This document shows positions 25,161 through 34,054 of a stretch of 61,975 nt of DNA, piece after piece. The position numbers were made by a program, and so were the translations under genes. Each line of letters begins with the position of its first letter. The first letter of the stretch is position 1. Where the stretch lies: NCBI GenBank assembly GCA_013178015.1, contig JABLXR010000022.1:1-61975 (forward strand), read 5' to 3'. This DNA comes from Anaerolineae bacterium. Lineage in GTDB: Bacteria > Chloroflexota > Anaerolineae > DRVO01. The notes beneath the pieces are model-generated. The model saw only the letters and a program-made list of their open reading frames with translations, had not been told where the DNA came from and ran no database searches.

Positions 25161-26387
25161 GTGACCGCCGCCCCGCTCCCTCAACCAGGATCTGCCCGCG
25201 GCACGACCTCCTCACTGGCCACGGACCGACTCATACTGGTTTCCGGCCTTGGGATCGTGTTCGCCCTCATTCAGTGGCGGGCGCTCACCCTGCTTCCACC
25301 TGAGTTCAGCCTGTACGTGTTCCAGCCCGTGCTCTGGCTAGGGCTGGCGGCCGCCGCCGCCCTGGCCGGTCCACCCCTCCCTCGAACCGATCCCCGGCAT
25401 CTCCTTCTCGCCCTTCTCGGGGGAGCCTTCCAAGTCTCGCTCTTGCTGCTCTCGGGCCTCCTCTTCGGCTTTGGCCCTTCTCCCTATGCCCAAAGCCTGC
25501 CCGCCCTGGCGCTCAACTTCACCTACCTAGGCTCGCACCTTCTGGCCCTGGAACTGACCCGGTGGCGCTTACTGGCAAGCCCTGCTGCCGGGCCACGCAC
25601 GCCGCGCGACGCGCGTCTACTCTGCCTCGCTTCCGTCTGGCTGGTCCTCTGGTTGGCCTCCCTGCCGCCGGGATTCCGGGCCGGCCTGATCGAACCCGGC
25701 TCCGCCTTTCGCCTGACCGGTCGCGTGCTCCTGCCCGCCGCCTCGGAGAGCCTGTTGGCAACCTATCTGGCCTGCTCGGCAGGCCCGGTGCCCGCCCTGG
25801 CCTACCGCGCCATTCTGGCCGCCTTCGAGTGGGCTTCCCCCCTCCTCCCCAATCCCGCCTGGCCGGTAACCGCGTTCGTCGGCACCATCGCTCCTCTCCT
25901 GGCGCTGCTCGCCGCGGCGGGGGCCCATTCGCCCCGCCGCCAGCGGTCCAGCCCCCTCGCCCCTCGGGCACTCTCCCTGTCCGGCGGCTGGCTCACCATC
26001 GCCCTGGTGGCTCTCTTCCTCCTGTGGTTCAACACCGGTCTCCTGGGCTTCCGCCCCTCCCTCATCAGTGGATCGAGCATGAGCCCCACTATCCATCCCG
26101 GAGACATAGCCATCACCCAGGCCATCCGCCCAGAGCAGGTACAGGTGGGCGACGTCATCCGCTTCCGCCTGGGCTCTTCGTGGGTGCTGCACCGGGTGGT
26201 GGAAGTCCGGGCCTCCTCCGGCCATCCCGTCTTTCTCACCCGGGGAGACAACAACGAAGCACTCGATCCGCCTGTGGAGGCCTCCCAGCTTGAGGGCCGG
26301 CTGATTCTGGTGGTGCCCCGCCTGGGCCGCCCGGCCATAGAGCTCAGCCGGCTTCTGCATCCTCAGGCCCACGACCCTTCAGCTTAA
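25161..26387 (+). CDS. Signal peptidase I, S26B (SipW/ER type) with a long membrane N-terminus
   Basis: A 408-residue protein. About 270 N-terminal residues form several membrane helices. The peptidase domain follows: GSSMSPTIHPGD carries the nucleophile serine, and the general base position has histidine (SWVLHRVVEV) rather than lysine. Histidine is the mark of the archaeal/eukaryotic and SipW class. The closing motif is FLTRGDNNEALDP. SipW processes TasA-type proteins, and such a protein is encoded just upstream. The start is a GTG at 25161; the extra membrane region makes it about twice the size of a typical SipW. Confidence 0.85.
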   Translation: MTAAPLPQPGSARGTTSSLATDRLILVSGLGIVFALIQWRALTLLPPEFSLYVFQPVLWLGLAAAAALAGPPLPRTDPRHLLLALLGGAFQVSLLLLSGLLFGFGPSPYAQSLPALALNFTYLGSHLLALELTRWRLLASPAAGPRTPRDARLLCLASVWLVLWLASLPPGFRAGLIEPGSAFRLTGRVLLPAASESLLATYLACSAGPVPALAYRAILAAFEWASPLLPNPAWPVTAFVGTIAPLLALLAAAGAHSPRRQRSSPLAPRALSLSGGWLTIALVALFLLWFNTGLLGFRPSLISGSSMSPTIHPGDIAITQAIRPEQVQVGDVIRFRLGSSWVLHRVVEVRASSGHPVFLTRGDNNEALDPPVEASQLEGRLILVVPRLGRPAIELSRLLHPQAHDPSA

Positions 26388-26929
26388 GCCCGGACCCACG
26401 GCCGAAGACAGAGCCCGGCCGGGGCCCGCAACCACTGGACGCCGCCCTGCGCGTCGGCCAGATGACGTGGACCGTCGGTGCCCTCCCGCCCGTCCCATCC
26501 GTGCGGTGCCCCCCTCCACCGACCCGCCGCCAACAGCCTCCTTGGTTGTCACCCGTGGCGGCCCCCGAGATGCAATGCTGCCTCGCTCCCGAATTGGCCT
26601 CAGGCTCCCTTGCTGTCGCCCCGAGCGTCCGCAAGGCGAGCCAGCCCCGACTGCACCGCAGGAACACCTTCCTTCGAGGACTGCCAGCTCCCACGCGCGC
26701 CGTTCCCCCTAGGTCCCTGCCGCGCCTGGGGCACCTTCCTCAGGAGGAGGCTGGAACCCCCCAGGATGGTGGCGCTTTGCCCTGGTAGCCGGCCGAAGAG
26801 CCTGCCGCGAAAGCCGGTGAGGAGACCCCTGCGTGCGACTGCCGGATGATCACACTCGTCCGCCCGATCCTTAGTCTTACTTTGGTGGCCCCACCCCACC
26901 TCTGGTACAATCACCCGGTTGGGGGGTCA
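26388..26929. other. 542-bp gap ahead of the phosphate operon, with a candidate promoter at its end
   Basis: I see no gene in 26388-26880. A candidate sigma-70 promoter is at 26882-26911, TTGGTG then TACAAT with an 18-bp spacer and an upstream TGG extension. It is placed 19 bp before the GTG of the first pstB. No clear Pho-box pattern was found by eye. Confidence 0.4.
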
Positions 26930-27691
26930 GTGGAACGCCGAGACAAGATCCGTATCGAGCACCTGCACTTCTACTACGGCTCCCAGATGGTGCTGAGAGA
27001 CATCACCATGCCCGTGCGCGAGCACGAGATCACCGCCCTCATCGGGCCCTCCGGGTGTGGCAAATCCACCCTGCTCCGCTGCCTTAACCGCATGAACGAC
27101 ACCATCCCGGGTGCTCGGGTCGAAGGCCATGTCCTGCTGGATGGCGAGGACATCTATGCTCCCGGCGTGGACGTAGTTCAGCTACGCAAACGCGTGGGTA
27201 TGGTCTTTCAGCGGCCCAATCCGTTCCCCCAATCGGTATACGACAACGTCGCCTTTGGCCCTCGTGTCCTCGGGCTGGACCTCGAGGCTGACCTGGATGA
27301 GATCGTGCAGAGCTGTCTGGAGGATGCCTTCCTCTGGGACGAACTGAAGGACAACCTCCATGGCTCCGCCCTTGCCCTCTCCCCAGGGCAGCAGCAGCGT
27401 CTTTGTCTGGCCCGGGTGCTCGCCACTCATCCGGAAGTCATCCTGATGGACGAGCCCGCCTCTGCCCTCGATCCTATCGCCACCTTGAAGCTAGAGGAGG
27501 TCATGGGGCGGCTCAAGAGCGAGTACACCATCGTCATCGTGACCCACAACATGCAGCAGGCCGCCCGTGTCTCCGATTGGACCGCCCTCATATGGCTGGG
27601 AGAGATGGTGGAGTACGGCCCCACCTCGCGCGTCTTCACTAATCCCCAGTCCCAGCGCACCAACGACTACGTCACCGGCCGGCTGGGCTGA
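26930..27691 (+). CDS. pstB: Phosphate ABC transporter ATPase, copy 1 (signature motif altered)
   Basis: A 253-residue PstB. Walker [20 protein letters not shown] is canonical, the Q-loop glutamine is present ([12 protein letters not shown]94), and Walker [14 protein letters not shown] and switch histidine IVTHNMQQA are intact. The ABC signature reads [10 protein letters not shown] (residues 150-159) instead of [10 protein letters not shown]. The start is GTG 26930 after GGGGGG. It lies upstream of pstS and separate from pstSCA, while a second pstB ends the operon. The pair may work as a heterodimer with one good and one poor ATP site (see findings). The protein energises phosphate import at the inner membrane. 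Confidence 0.92.
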   Translation: MERRDKIRIEHLHFYYGSQMVLRDITMPVREHEITALIGPSGCGKSTLLRCLNRMNDTIPGARVEGHVLLDGEDIYAPGVDVVQLRKRVGMVFQRPNPFPQSVYDNVAFGPRVLGLDLEADLDEIVQSCLEDAFLWDELKDNLHGSALALSPGQQQRLCLARVLATHPEVILMDEPASALDPIATLKLEEVMGRLKSEYTIVIVTHNMQQAARVSDWTALIWLGEMVEYGPTSRVFTNPQSQRTNDYVTGRLG

Positions 27692-27727
27692 TCGCCGGAA
27701 CCGTCCTGATCTTAGCTTCACTAAGGA

Positions 27728-27755
27728 TTGCTTGCCGGTGCAGGTCGGCTATAAT
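27728..27755 (+). promoter_or_regulatory. Candidate sigma-70 promoter for pstS
   Basis: TTGCTT (27728-27733) and a perfect TATAAT (27750-27755) with a 16-bp spacer stand 51 bp before the pstS start. It would allow pstSCA-pstB2 to be transcribed separately from the first pstB. Confidence 0.55.
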
Positions 27756-27805
27756 GAACGGCGGCTTCACCCCACCGGCGACGCAGTCTACGGAGGCAGA
27801 CAGGT

Positions 27806-28639
27806 TTGCATCTACGGCCTGCCAGGAGGCTAGTCATCCTGGCCTTCCTGTGGTGTGCACTGGCAACGTCGCTGGGCGCCTGCGTGCCCTCCTCTGGGGG
27901 CACCGCCGGCGGTATCGTCCTGGCCGGCTCCACCTCAGTGCAGCCGTTCGCCGAGCTACTGGCCGAGGAGTACGCCCGCGAGCATCCCAGCGAGCCCGTC
28001 ATCAACATCCAAGGAGGCGGTTCCACCGCCGGCATCGAAGCCGCTCTCTCCGGCACCGCTGAAATCGGCATGTCCTCACGGGCCCTTAGAGAGGCCGAGT
28101 TGGCAGAGGGCCTCTCTTACCAGCCTATCGCCTACGACGCTATCGCTGTGGTGGTGCATCAGGACAACCCCATCTCCTCCCTAACCTCGGAGCAGGTACG
28201 GCAGATATTCAGCGGTGAGATCACCACCTGGAGCCAATTGGGCGGCCCGGAGCGGCCCATCACCCTCATCACCCGCGAGGAAGGTTCTGGGACCCGTGGT
28301 GCCTTCGAGGAGCTCCTCATGCAGGACTCTCGCATCAGCGACCGAGCCCTTCGGCAAGACTCGAACGGAGCAGTCCGCGTCATCGTGAACAGTGACCCAG
28401 CCGCCATCGGATACATGTCCCTGGGAATCGTGGGCACTTTCGTCAAGCCCGTCGCTCTCGATGGCGTTCAGCCGACCACGCGTGCCGCCATCGAGGGCGA
28501 GTACGCGCTTGTGCGGCCCTTTCTGTTCGTTTGGCGAGGCGAGCTGAGCCCACCGGCCCGCAAGTTCGTTGACTACTGCCTGTCCCCTCCCGCCCAGGGC
28601 ATCCTGAGCGGAGAGGGGCTCATACCGGTGGAGGAGTAG
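27806..28639 (+). CDS. pstS: Phosphate-binding lipoprotein
   Basis: A 277-residue lipoprotein with signal and lipobox ATSLGAC near residue 26. Phosphate-binding family blocks are IVLAGSTSVQPFAELLAEEY, GGGSTAGIEAALSGTAEIGM and REEGSGTRGAFEELL. The start appears to be TTG 27806, since GGAGG lies about ten bases upstream. It captures phosphate outside the membrane and delivers it to PstC-PstA. Together with the next three genes it forms a tight plus-strand operon (gaps of 3 bp or overlaps). No phoU gene follows. Confidence 0.9.
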   Translation: MHLRPARRLVILAFLWCALATSLGACVPSSGGTAGGIVLAGSTSVQPFAELLAEEYAREHPSEPVINIQGGGSTAGIEAALSGTAEIGMSSRALREAELAEGLSYQPIAYDAIAVVVHQDNPISSLTSEQVRQIFSGEITTWSQLGGPERPITLITREEGSGTRGAFEELLMQDSRISDRALRQDSNGAVRVIVNSDPAAIGYMSLGIVGTFVKPVALDGVQPTTRAAIEGEYALVRPFLFVWRGELSPPARKFVDYCLSPPAQGILSGEGLIPVEE

Positions 28640-28642
28640 GCT

Positions 28643-29491
28643 TTGCTGAAAGAGAAGCTGGTGCAGTACCTCCTCCTCGCCTTCGCTCTCACGGCCGTGC
28701 TGTCGCTCACGGTCATCACCGTCTTCATTCTTCGCGAGGGCCTGCCCGTGCTGGTCGAGTTCGGCCTGGTTCGCTTCCTTACCGATCGGGTGTGGGCCCC
28801 AACCCGCGGTCAGTTCGGCATTTTGGCCATGATCCTGGGCTCCCTCTGGGTCACAGGGGGGGCGCTCCTGGTGGGAGTCCCTCTTGGCCTTGCTGTGGCT
28901 ATCTTCACCACCGACTACGCCCCTCCCATCCTGGCCGAGCTCCTGCGTCCCGCCATTCAGCTTCTGGCAGGTATACCATCAGTCATCTACGGCTTCATCG
29001 GGCTGAAGATCCTGGTCCCCCTAATACGGGAGAACCTGGGCGGCCCAGGCCTGAGCGTGCTCGCCGGGGCTCTGGTGCTGGGGGTGATGATCCTGCCCAA
29101 CATCATCGCCATCTCCGAGGACGCCATCCGCGCCGTCCCTCAGCTCTACCGCGATGGAGCGCTGGCGCTGGGCGCGACTCACTGGCAATCCCTGTGGAGG
29201 GTGGTGTTGCCTGCCGCCCGCTCAGGGATCGTCGCCAGCGTGGTGCTGGGCATGGGTCGCGCCGTAGGCGAGACCATGGCGGTCATCATGGTGGTGGGCA
29301 ACTCGCTCCAGCTGCCCACCTCTCCCCTGGACGCCGCCACCACCCTGACCAGCAACATTGGCCTGGAGATGGCCTACGCCAGCGGTGCCCACCGCCAGGC
29401 GCTCTTCGCCACCGGCATCGTGCTCTTCTTCCTTATCATGCTGCTCAATCTGGTGGCGACCACCTTCCGCCGGAGAACCATCCGTGCTTAG
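28643..29491 (+). CDS. pstC: Phosphate ABC transporter permease
   Basis: A 282-residue membrane protein with six hydrophobic segments. The PstC-type ATPase-contact loop is DAIRAVPQLYRDGALALGAT followed by HWQSLWRVVLPAARSG, and GRAVGETMAVIMVVGNS is characteristic of Pst permeases. The start is TTG 28643, three bases after the pstS stop, with GGAGG in the end of pstS. Its last codons overlap the pstA start by 8 bp, so translation is probably coupled. Confidence 0.92.
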   Translation: MLKEKLVQYLLLAFALTAVLSLTVITVFILREGLPVLVEFGLVRFLTDRVWAPTRGQFGILAMILGSLWVTGGALLVGVPLGLAVAIFTTDYAPPILAELLRPAIQLLAGIPSVIYGFIGLKILVPLIRENLGGPGLSVLAGALVLGVMILPNIIAISEDAIRAVPQLYRDGALALGATHWQSLWRVVLPAARSGIVASVVLGMGRAVGETMAVIMVVGNSLQLPTSPLDAATTLTSNIGLEMAYASGAHRQALFATGIVLFFLIMLLNLVATTFRRRTIRA

Positions 29492-30395
29492 GCAGTGGCG
29501 GGCACACGGCTCCGCCCAGCCTTACGCCCAGGTTTTGAGGGCGCGCGCTCGCCGAGCCCTGGGCCCGCGCCGGAGTGGCGCACTGGCTGCCGGCGTGGTG
29601 TGGCTTTCAGCCCTGGCGACCTTGGCGGTGCTCATCTTCATCATCGCCTACGTCCTCTGGCAGGGCCTGCCCCAGGTATCCTGGGACTTCCTCACCGGGA
29701 CCCCCACCAGCATGGGCCGGACCGGCGGAATCGGCCCCATGATCGTCAGCACCGTGGCCCTCTCCTTCCTCTCCGTGTTGATTGCCATGCCCGTCGGCGT
29801 GGCCACCGCCATATACCTGACCGAATACACGCGCGAGGGCACTCTCACCCGCGTCATCCGTTTCGGCACTGAAGCTCTGGCCGGCGTACCCTCCATCATC
29901 TTCGGCCTCTTCGGCTTCGTCTTCTTCGTTATCTACCTGGGCTTCGGCTGGTCCGTGCTGTCGGGCGCCCTGACCTTGGCCATCATGATCCTACCCACCA
30001 TCGTGCGCACTTCGGAGGAGGCCATCCTCACCGTGCCCCGCGCCTACCGCGAGGTGAGCCTCTCTCTGGGCGCCACCCGCTGGCAGATGGTCACCACCGT
30101 GGTCCTCCCCAGCGCCCTGCCCGGCATCGTCACCGGCGTGGTCCTTGGCCTGGGCCGCACCGTGGGGGAGACGGCGGCCGTGATCCTCACCGCTGGGGCA
30201 GCCCTCCATCTCCCCACCAGCATCTTCTCCCCCGCCCGTAGCATGGCCGTCCACTTCTACATCTTGGCCCGCGAGGGCATCTCGGACGCTACTGCCTGGG
30301 GAACCGGCGCCGTCCTGCTCCTGTCCATCCTCTTCATCAACGTCGTCATCAACCGCTCTCTGATGTACCTCATGCACCGCCGCGCCCGTCGCTGA
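29484..30395 (+). CDS. pstA: Phosphate ABC transporter permease
   Basis: A 303-residue permease starting with GTG 29484 inside the end of pstC. It has six membrane segments, the contact loop [20 protein letters not shown] (then [12 protein letters not shown]) and the family motif [20 protein letters not shown]. An arginine-rich N-terminal tail of about 35 residues precedes the first helix. The stop codon overlaps the ATG of the next pstB (TGATG). Confidence 0.92.
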   Translation: MLRQWRAHGSAQPYAQVLRARARRALGPRRSGALAAGVVWLSALATLAVLIFIIAYVLWQGLPQVSWDFLTGTPTSMGRTGGIGPMIVSTVALSFLSVLIAMPVGVATAIYLTEYTREGTLTRVIRFGTEALAGVPSIIFGLFGFVFFVIYLGFGWSVLSGALTLAIMILPTIVRTSEEAILTVPRAYREVSLSLGATRWQMVTTVVLPSALPGIVTGVVLGLGRTVGETAAVILTAGAALHLPTSIFSPARSMAVHFYILAREGISDATAWGTGAVLLLSILFINVVINRSLMYLMHRRARR

Positions 30396-31153
30396 TGGCT
30401 ATTGCGCCCAAGTTCCACATACGCGACCTCACCTATCGCTACGGCGACAAGGTTGCTCTGAACAACGTGAGCCTGGACATTGCCCCCAATGCCGTGACCA
30501 CGCTGTTTGGCCCCGCCGGCGGAGGCAAGACGACGCTGCTGCGGCTGCTCAACCGGCTTAACGACATGGTAGAAGACACCCACATGCGGGGCGAGATCCT
30601 GCTGGATGGGCAGAACATCTACGCTCCCGGCACCGACGTGACCGCCCTGCGTCGCCGGGTGGGGATGGTCTTCGCCGTGCCTCTGCCCCTGCCTATGAGC
30701 ATCCTGGATAACGTCACCTACGGCCCCCGCCTCAGCGGAGTTCGGGGCTCGCGCCTGATGGAGATCGCCGAGAGGGCCCTCAGGCAGGCCGCCCTCTGGG
30801 ATGAGGTCGGGGATCGCCTCCACGACCCCGCTCTAGCCCTGTCGGGCGGCCAGCAACAGCGCCTCTCCCTGGCCCGAGTGCTGGCCCTGGAACCAGAGGT
30901 CATCCTCCTGGACGAGCCCACCTCCGGTCTGGACCCCATCAGCACCGCCAAAGTGGAGGAATCGCTGCACACCCTGAAGCAGGACTACACCATCGTCATA
31001 GTCCCCCACAGCGTACAGCAGGCGGCCCGCATCGCCGATCATGCTGCCTTCCTCCTCATGGGCGAGCTGGTCGAGACCGGGCCGGGCGCCCGCCTCTTCA
31101 CCCGCCCCACCGACAAGCGCACCGAGGACTACGTCACCGGAAGGTTTGGGTAG
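30395..31153 (+). CDS. pstB: Phosphate ABC transporter ATPase, copy 2 (Q-loop altered)
   Basis: A 252-residue PstB paralogue. Walker A is [19 protein letters not shown], the signature [10 protein letters not shown] is canonical, and Walker B is [13 protein letters not shown]. The Q-loop reads [11 protein letters not shown], so the glutamine that couples ATP binding to the permease is alanine (A94). The switch region is VPHSVQQA rather than VTHNMQQA. The defects are complementary to those of copy 1, whose signature is altered but whose Q-loop is normal. The gene overlaps pstA and ends the operon; its stop is followed at once by a GTGAGTGGGG element. Confidence 0.92.
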   Translation: MAIAPKFHIRDLTYRYGDKVALNNVSLDIAPNAVTTLFGPAGGGKTTLLRLLNRLNDMVEDTHMRGEILLDGQNIYAPGTDVTALRRRVGMVFAVPLPLPMSILDNVTYGPRLSGVRGSRLMEIAERALRQAALWDEVGDRLHDPALALSGGQQQRLSLARVLALEPEVILLDEPTSGLDPISTAKVEESLHTLKQDYTIVIVPHSVQQAARIADHAAFLLMGELVETGPGARLFTRPTDKRTEDYVTGRFG

Positions 31154-31236
31154 TGGTGAGTGGGGAGTGGATAGTGCACAGCGGAGATGGATTGCACGCC
31201 ACTCACCCCTAACCGATGTCCACTCACTTCCCGTTG
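31151..31236. repeat. Snap-back element, GTGGGGAGTGG/ATAGTGCA family (copy 2)
   Basis: GTAGTGGTGAGTGGGGAGTG and GATAGTGCAC form one arm; GCCACTCACCCC and CCACTCACTTCCC form the other. It lies between the converging pstB and M55 peptidase genes, overlaps the peptidase stop region and includes the pstB stop. Confidence 0.65.
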
Positions 31237-32060
31237 GGAGCGGACATCGGCTGTAGATCGTAGGGCATGCTCATGACCTCAGCCACGCTCGACGGGTGCT
31301 GATTCCGAGCGATCGCGGGCGGCTCATCTCCTCTGGCCCGCAGCCGCACCACCAACTCGAAGGGCGCAGCGAGAGCGATGATCCCGAACCGTTCGCCCGA
31401 GGCCAAGCGCCGGGCGGCCCGCTCAGCACCGGCCCGGATGGCTGCTCTAGCTCGCTCCGGATGCAGGTGGATGGCGCTGGTGTTGCGCTTGGAGTAGTTT
31501 TCCGCGTCCAGCTCGTCCCCGCGGCCAGGAGTGGTTCCCCGTTTCACCTCCACTGTCTCCACTCCCGGCAGCAGCGCCGCCGCTTCCGCGCACAGGGCCC
31601 GGTCGCCCGAGGCGAAGATGACCGGTACTCCCAGCTCGCTGGCGCACATGGAGAACTGGCCCAGCTCTCCAATGGAGACGCCGTTGATGCTCAGGTCCAC
31701 ATACCTCATATTCTGAGTGTGCGCGAGATGAGCGTACTCCGTGCCCGCCTTGGCGTGCTGCCCCACGAAGGCTACCGCATCGTACGTCTCGTCCAGCAGC
31801 AGAGGCCACTCGGTGGGCCAGCCGCGCATCAACTCGGCGCGCGGGTCCAGCAGCACCGGGTTGATCCCCCCGGACCCGTGGCCGTCCGCAACCATGATCT
31901 CCGTCGCACCTCCAGACAGAAGCCCTTCGATGGCGGCGTTGACCTCGCGCGTGAGCAGCTCCTTAGCCAGATCGTTGTAGCGGGAGGAGGGAGAGCACCA
32001 GTCGCCATGGTTGAGCACTCCGGCGACGCCTTCCAGGTCGGTCATGATGTAGACGCGCAT
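31224..32060 (-). CDS. M55 family D-aminopeptidase (DppA-like)
   Basis: A 278-residue peptidase. The N-terminal MRVYIMTDLEGVAGVLN carries the metal-binding Asp-x-Glu of M55. EIMVADGHGSGGINP and VAFVGQHAKAG hold further zinc ligands, and GELGQFSMCASELGVPVIF lies at the active site. DppA removes D-amino acids from short peptides, typically of wall origin. It is the last gene of a minus-strand group with a deacetylase-like enzyme and an ABC importer, 38 bp behind the former. Confidence 0.88.
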   Translation of the reverse strand: MRVYIMTDLEGVAGVLNHGDWCSPSSRYNDLAKELLTREVNAAIEGLLSGGATEIMVADGHGSGGINPVLLDPRAELMRGWPTEWPLLLDETYDAVAFVGQHAKAGTEYAHLAHTQNMRYVDLSINGVSIGELGQFSMCASELGVPVIFASGDRALCAEAAALLPGVETVEVKRGTTPGRGDELDAENYSKRNTSAIHLHPERARAAIRAGAERAARRLASGERFGIIALAAPFELVVRLRARGDEPPAIARNQHPSSVAEVMSMPYDLQPMSAPNGK

Positions 32061-32098
32061 GATTGTGCCTCCAGTGGAACAGACTCTACAGTGCCGTG

Positions 32099-32989
32099 CT
32101 AGCCGGCATCGGCCACGATCTCGCTAGGCCGACGCCAGCGGATCCGGTCTGAGTAGACGGAGTTCAGCCGCTCGATCACCTGTTGGAAGGGGCGCCACCC
32201 CACCCCATGTTGCGGGTTGACCCCCTGCCAGTGCATGTGCATCACCGCGGTGGGCGACCCAGAGCGGATCAGGTCCGCCAGTCGGCCCTCGCCCTCCGGC
32301 GTCAGGTAGTAGTCCACTTCGATCAACTCGGGGGAGTTCACCCAGCGGGCCAGGAAGTCCTGGGTTGCGGAGGGAAGGTCGAACACGCGGTACCGGCCAC
32401 GACTGGCCATCAAACGAGCCGCACTCTGAGGGAGCTCTGGCTCTACCACGGCGAACACCGCGACGGCCTCCCGCCCGAACCCACCTTCTTCCACCACATC
32501 CAGCAGGGCCTGCCACACGTTTGGGTTCATGTTCGGGTGCGTACCGGGCGTGGTCATGCCTGCGTAGGTTACTCCCAGGTCACGTCTGGCGGCGATGGTC
32601 CCGCGGAAGTAGTCGCGGTACTCGTCCACGCTGATGGAGTGGTCGTCCAGCCACTCCATCTCGGTGGGGCCATCCTCTCGCACAGTCCCTAGACCGAAGT
32701 CGAAGAGCCGGTCGTGAGTCATGATCTCCATGTGAGGATCCACTGGGTAGCGCACCAATTCGGGTAGCACCGCGGCGAAACCCCGTTCGTGTGGGTCGGT
32801 CGAGCGCGATAGGAGCCCGAACATCCCGGGGATGACGGAGACTGCGCCCGCGATCTTGGTCTCCCTGACGTAATCCAGGAAGTTCCTCAGAGCCTCACCG
32901 TCCACGGGCAAAGGACGTCCGGAACCATCCTTCAGGCCAGCTGCATAGGGGGCGACATCGTCCAGAAAGAAGCTCACGTCGGTGGGCAT
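32099..32989 (-). CDS. Polysaccharide deacetylase-like (NodB-fold) protein
   Basis: A 296-residue protein. FFLDDVAPYA resembles the first NodB motif with paired aspartates, DPHMEIMTHDRLFDFG could give the metal histidines, TTPGTHPNMNPNVW sits where the third motif lies, and AVMHMHWQGVNPQHGVGW near the C-terminus resembles the last one. This would make it a metal-dependent de-N- or de-O-acetylase of sugars. The match is by motif order only. It lies between the permease and the M55 peptidase, so it may process the imported or nearby wall-derived glycan. GAGG precedes the ATG by eight bases. Confidence 0.5.
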   Translation of the reverse strand: MPTDVSFFLDDVAPYAAGLKDGSGRPLPVDGEALRNFLDYVRETKIAGAVSVIPGMFGLLSRSTDPHERGFAAVLPELVRYPVDPHMEIMTHDRLFDFGLGTVREDGPTEMEWLDDHSISVDEYRDYFRGTIAARRDLGVTYAGMTTPGTHPNMNPNVWQALLDVVEEGGFGREAVAVFAVVEPELPQSAARLMASRGRYRVFDLPSATQDFLARWVNSPELIEVDYYLTPEGEGRLADLIRSGSPTAVMHMHWQGVNPQHGVGWRPFQQVIERLNSVYSDRIRWRRPSEIVADAG

Positions 32990-33086
32990 GCCGGAATCCT
33001 CATTGTGACCTAGGGATCGCGGTCTGCGCTGCGAAGCGGTGGCACCTGCGGCGCCATCTTGGTCCGCACTGCCTGACGCGCAAGCA

Positions 33087-33983
33087 TCATCCCTTGAGAC
33101 CAGAGAGAGTTATGCCCTGGATGAAGTAGCGCTGGGAGAAGAAGAAGACGATCAGGCAGGGTGCCATGACCAGCAAGGAATAGGCCATGATCTCTTCCCA
33201 CAAGGTAGTGTGTATGCGCCGGAAGGCAATCAGACCTAGAGCCAGCGGCCACTTGTTGGCGCTCTTAAGGTAGATGAGAGGCTCCATGAAGGCATTCCAG
33301 CCATCTATGAAGGAGAAGACGGAGATGGCGGCGAGCACTGGCCCAGACAGAGGCATGATGACGCGCCACCAGATGACCGGTGGATTCGCGCCGTCCATGA
33401 TCGCTGCCTCGTCCATCTCCCTGGGGATGCCCATGAAGAACTGCCGCAGCAGGAAGATGTAGAAGGCGCTGCCAAAGAAGGCCGGCACAATGAGGGGCTT
33501 GAAAGTATTGACCCATCCCAACTTGTGGAAGGCGACGAAGAGGGGAATCATGGTGACGTGCCCGGGCAGCATCATGGTAGAGAGAAGTACGCCGAACGCC
33601 ACGGTCCGGCCGCGCCAGTCCAACCGTGAGAAGGCAAAGGCCACCACCGACGAGGAGAGCACTGTGGCCGCCATAGGAATGATGGTGATGATGAGCGTGT
33701 TTACGAAGTAGCGGGCCGTCGGCACCGCGGTGACGGCCTCAACGTAGTTGTCGAAATCGATCGGATTGGGGATCCAGATCGGCGGCTGGGCAAACACTTG
33801 CTCGGGCACCTTGAGCGATGTAGACACCATCCAGAGGAACGGGAAGAGGAAGGTGATGCCCACCACCGCCATGATGAGATACAGCAATATTACGCGACCC
33901 ACGATGAGCGCCCGTCGCATCCTGTCCATGCGACGCCAAGCCGCGGTGCTTCTGCTAGTGATCCGAGTACCTACCGCTGACAT
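33087..33983 (-). CDS. Carbohydrate ABC transporter permease (MalG type)
   Basis: A 298-residue inner-membrane protein with six hydrophobic segments. The MalG-type contact loop is EMDEAAIMDGANPPVIWWRV, and PFLWMVSTSLK is typical near the N-terminus. I chose the ATG at 33983, five bases after GGGAG; a much longer open frame upstream is antisense-like and rejected. It follows the MalF-type permease by 71 bp. No ATPase gene is present, so a shared multitask ATPase elsewhere is likely. Confidence 0.9.
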   Translation of the reverse strand: MSAVGTRITSRSTAAWRRMDRMRRALIVGRVILLYLIMAVVGITFLFPFLWMVSTSLKVPEQVFAQPPIWIPNPIDFDNYVEAVTAVPTARYFVNTLIITIIPMAATVLSSSVVAFAFSRLDWRGRTVAFGVLLSTMMLPGHVTMIPLFVAFHKLGWVNTFKPLIVPAFFGSAFYIFLLRQFFMGIPREMDEAAIMDGANPPVIWWRVIMPLSGPVLAAISVFSFIDGWNAFMEPLIYLKSANKWPLALGLIAFRRIHTTLWEEIMAYSLLVMAPCLIVFFFSQRYFIQGITLSGLKG

Positions 33984-34054
33984 GGCTGCTCCCATCGTTG
34001 CATGTATGATTGCCGAGTCCTGTGTGCCTCCGGGGCGGACACCATTGGCAACAC

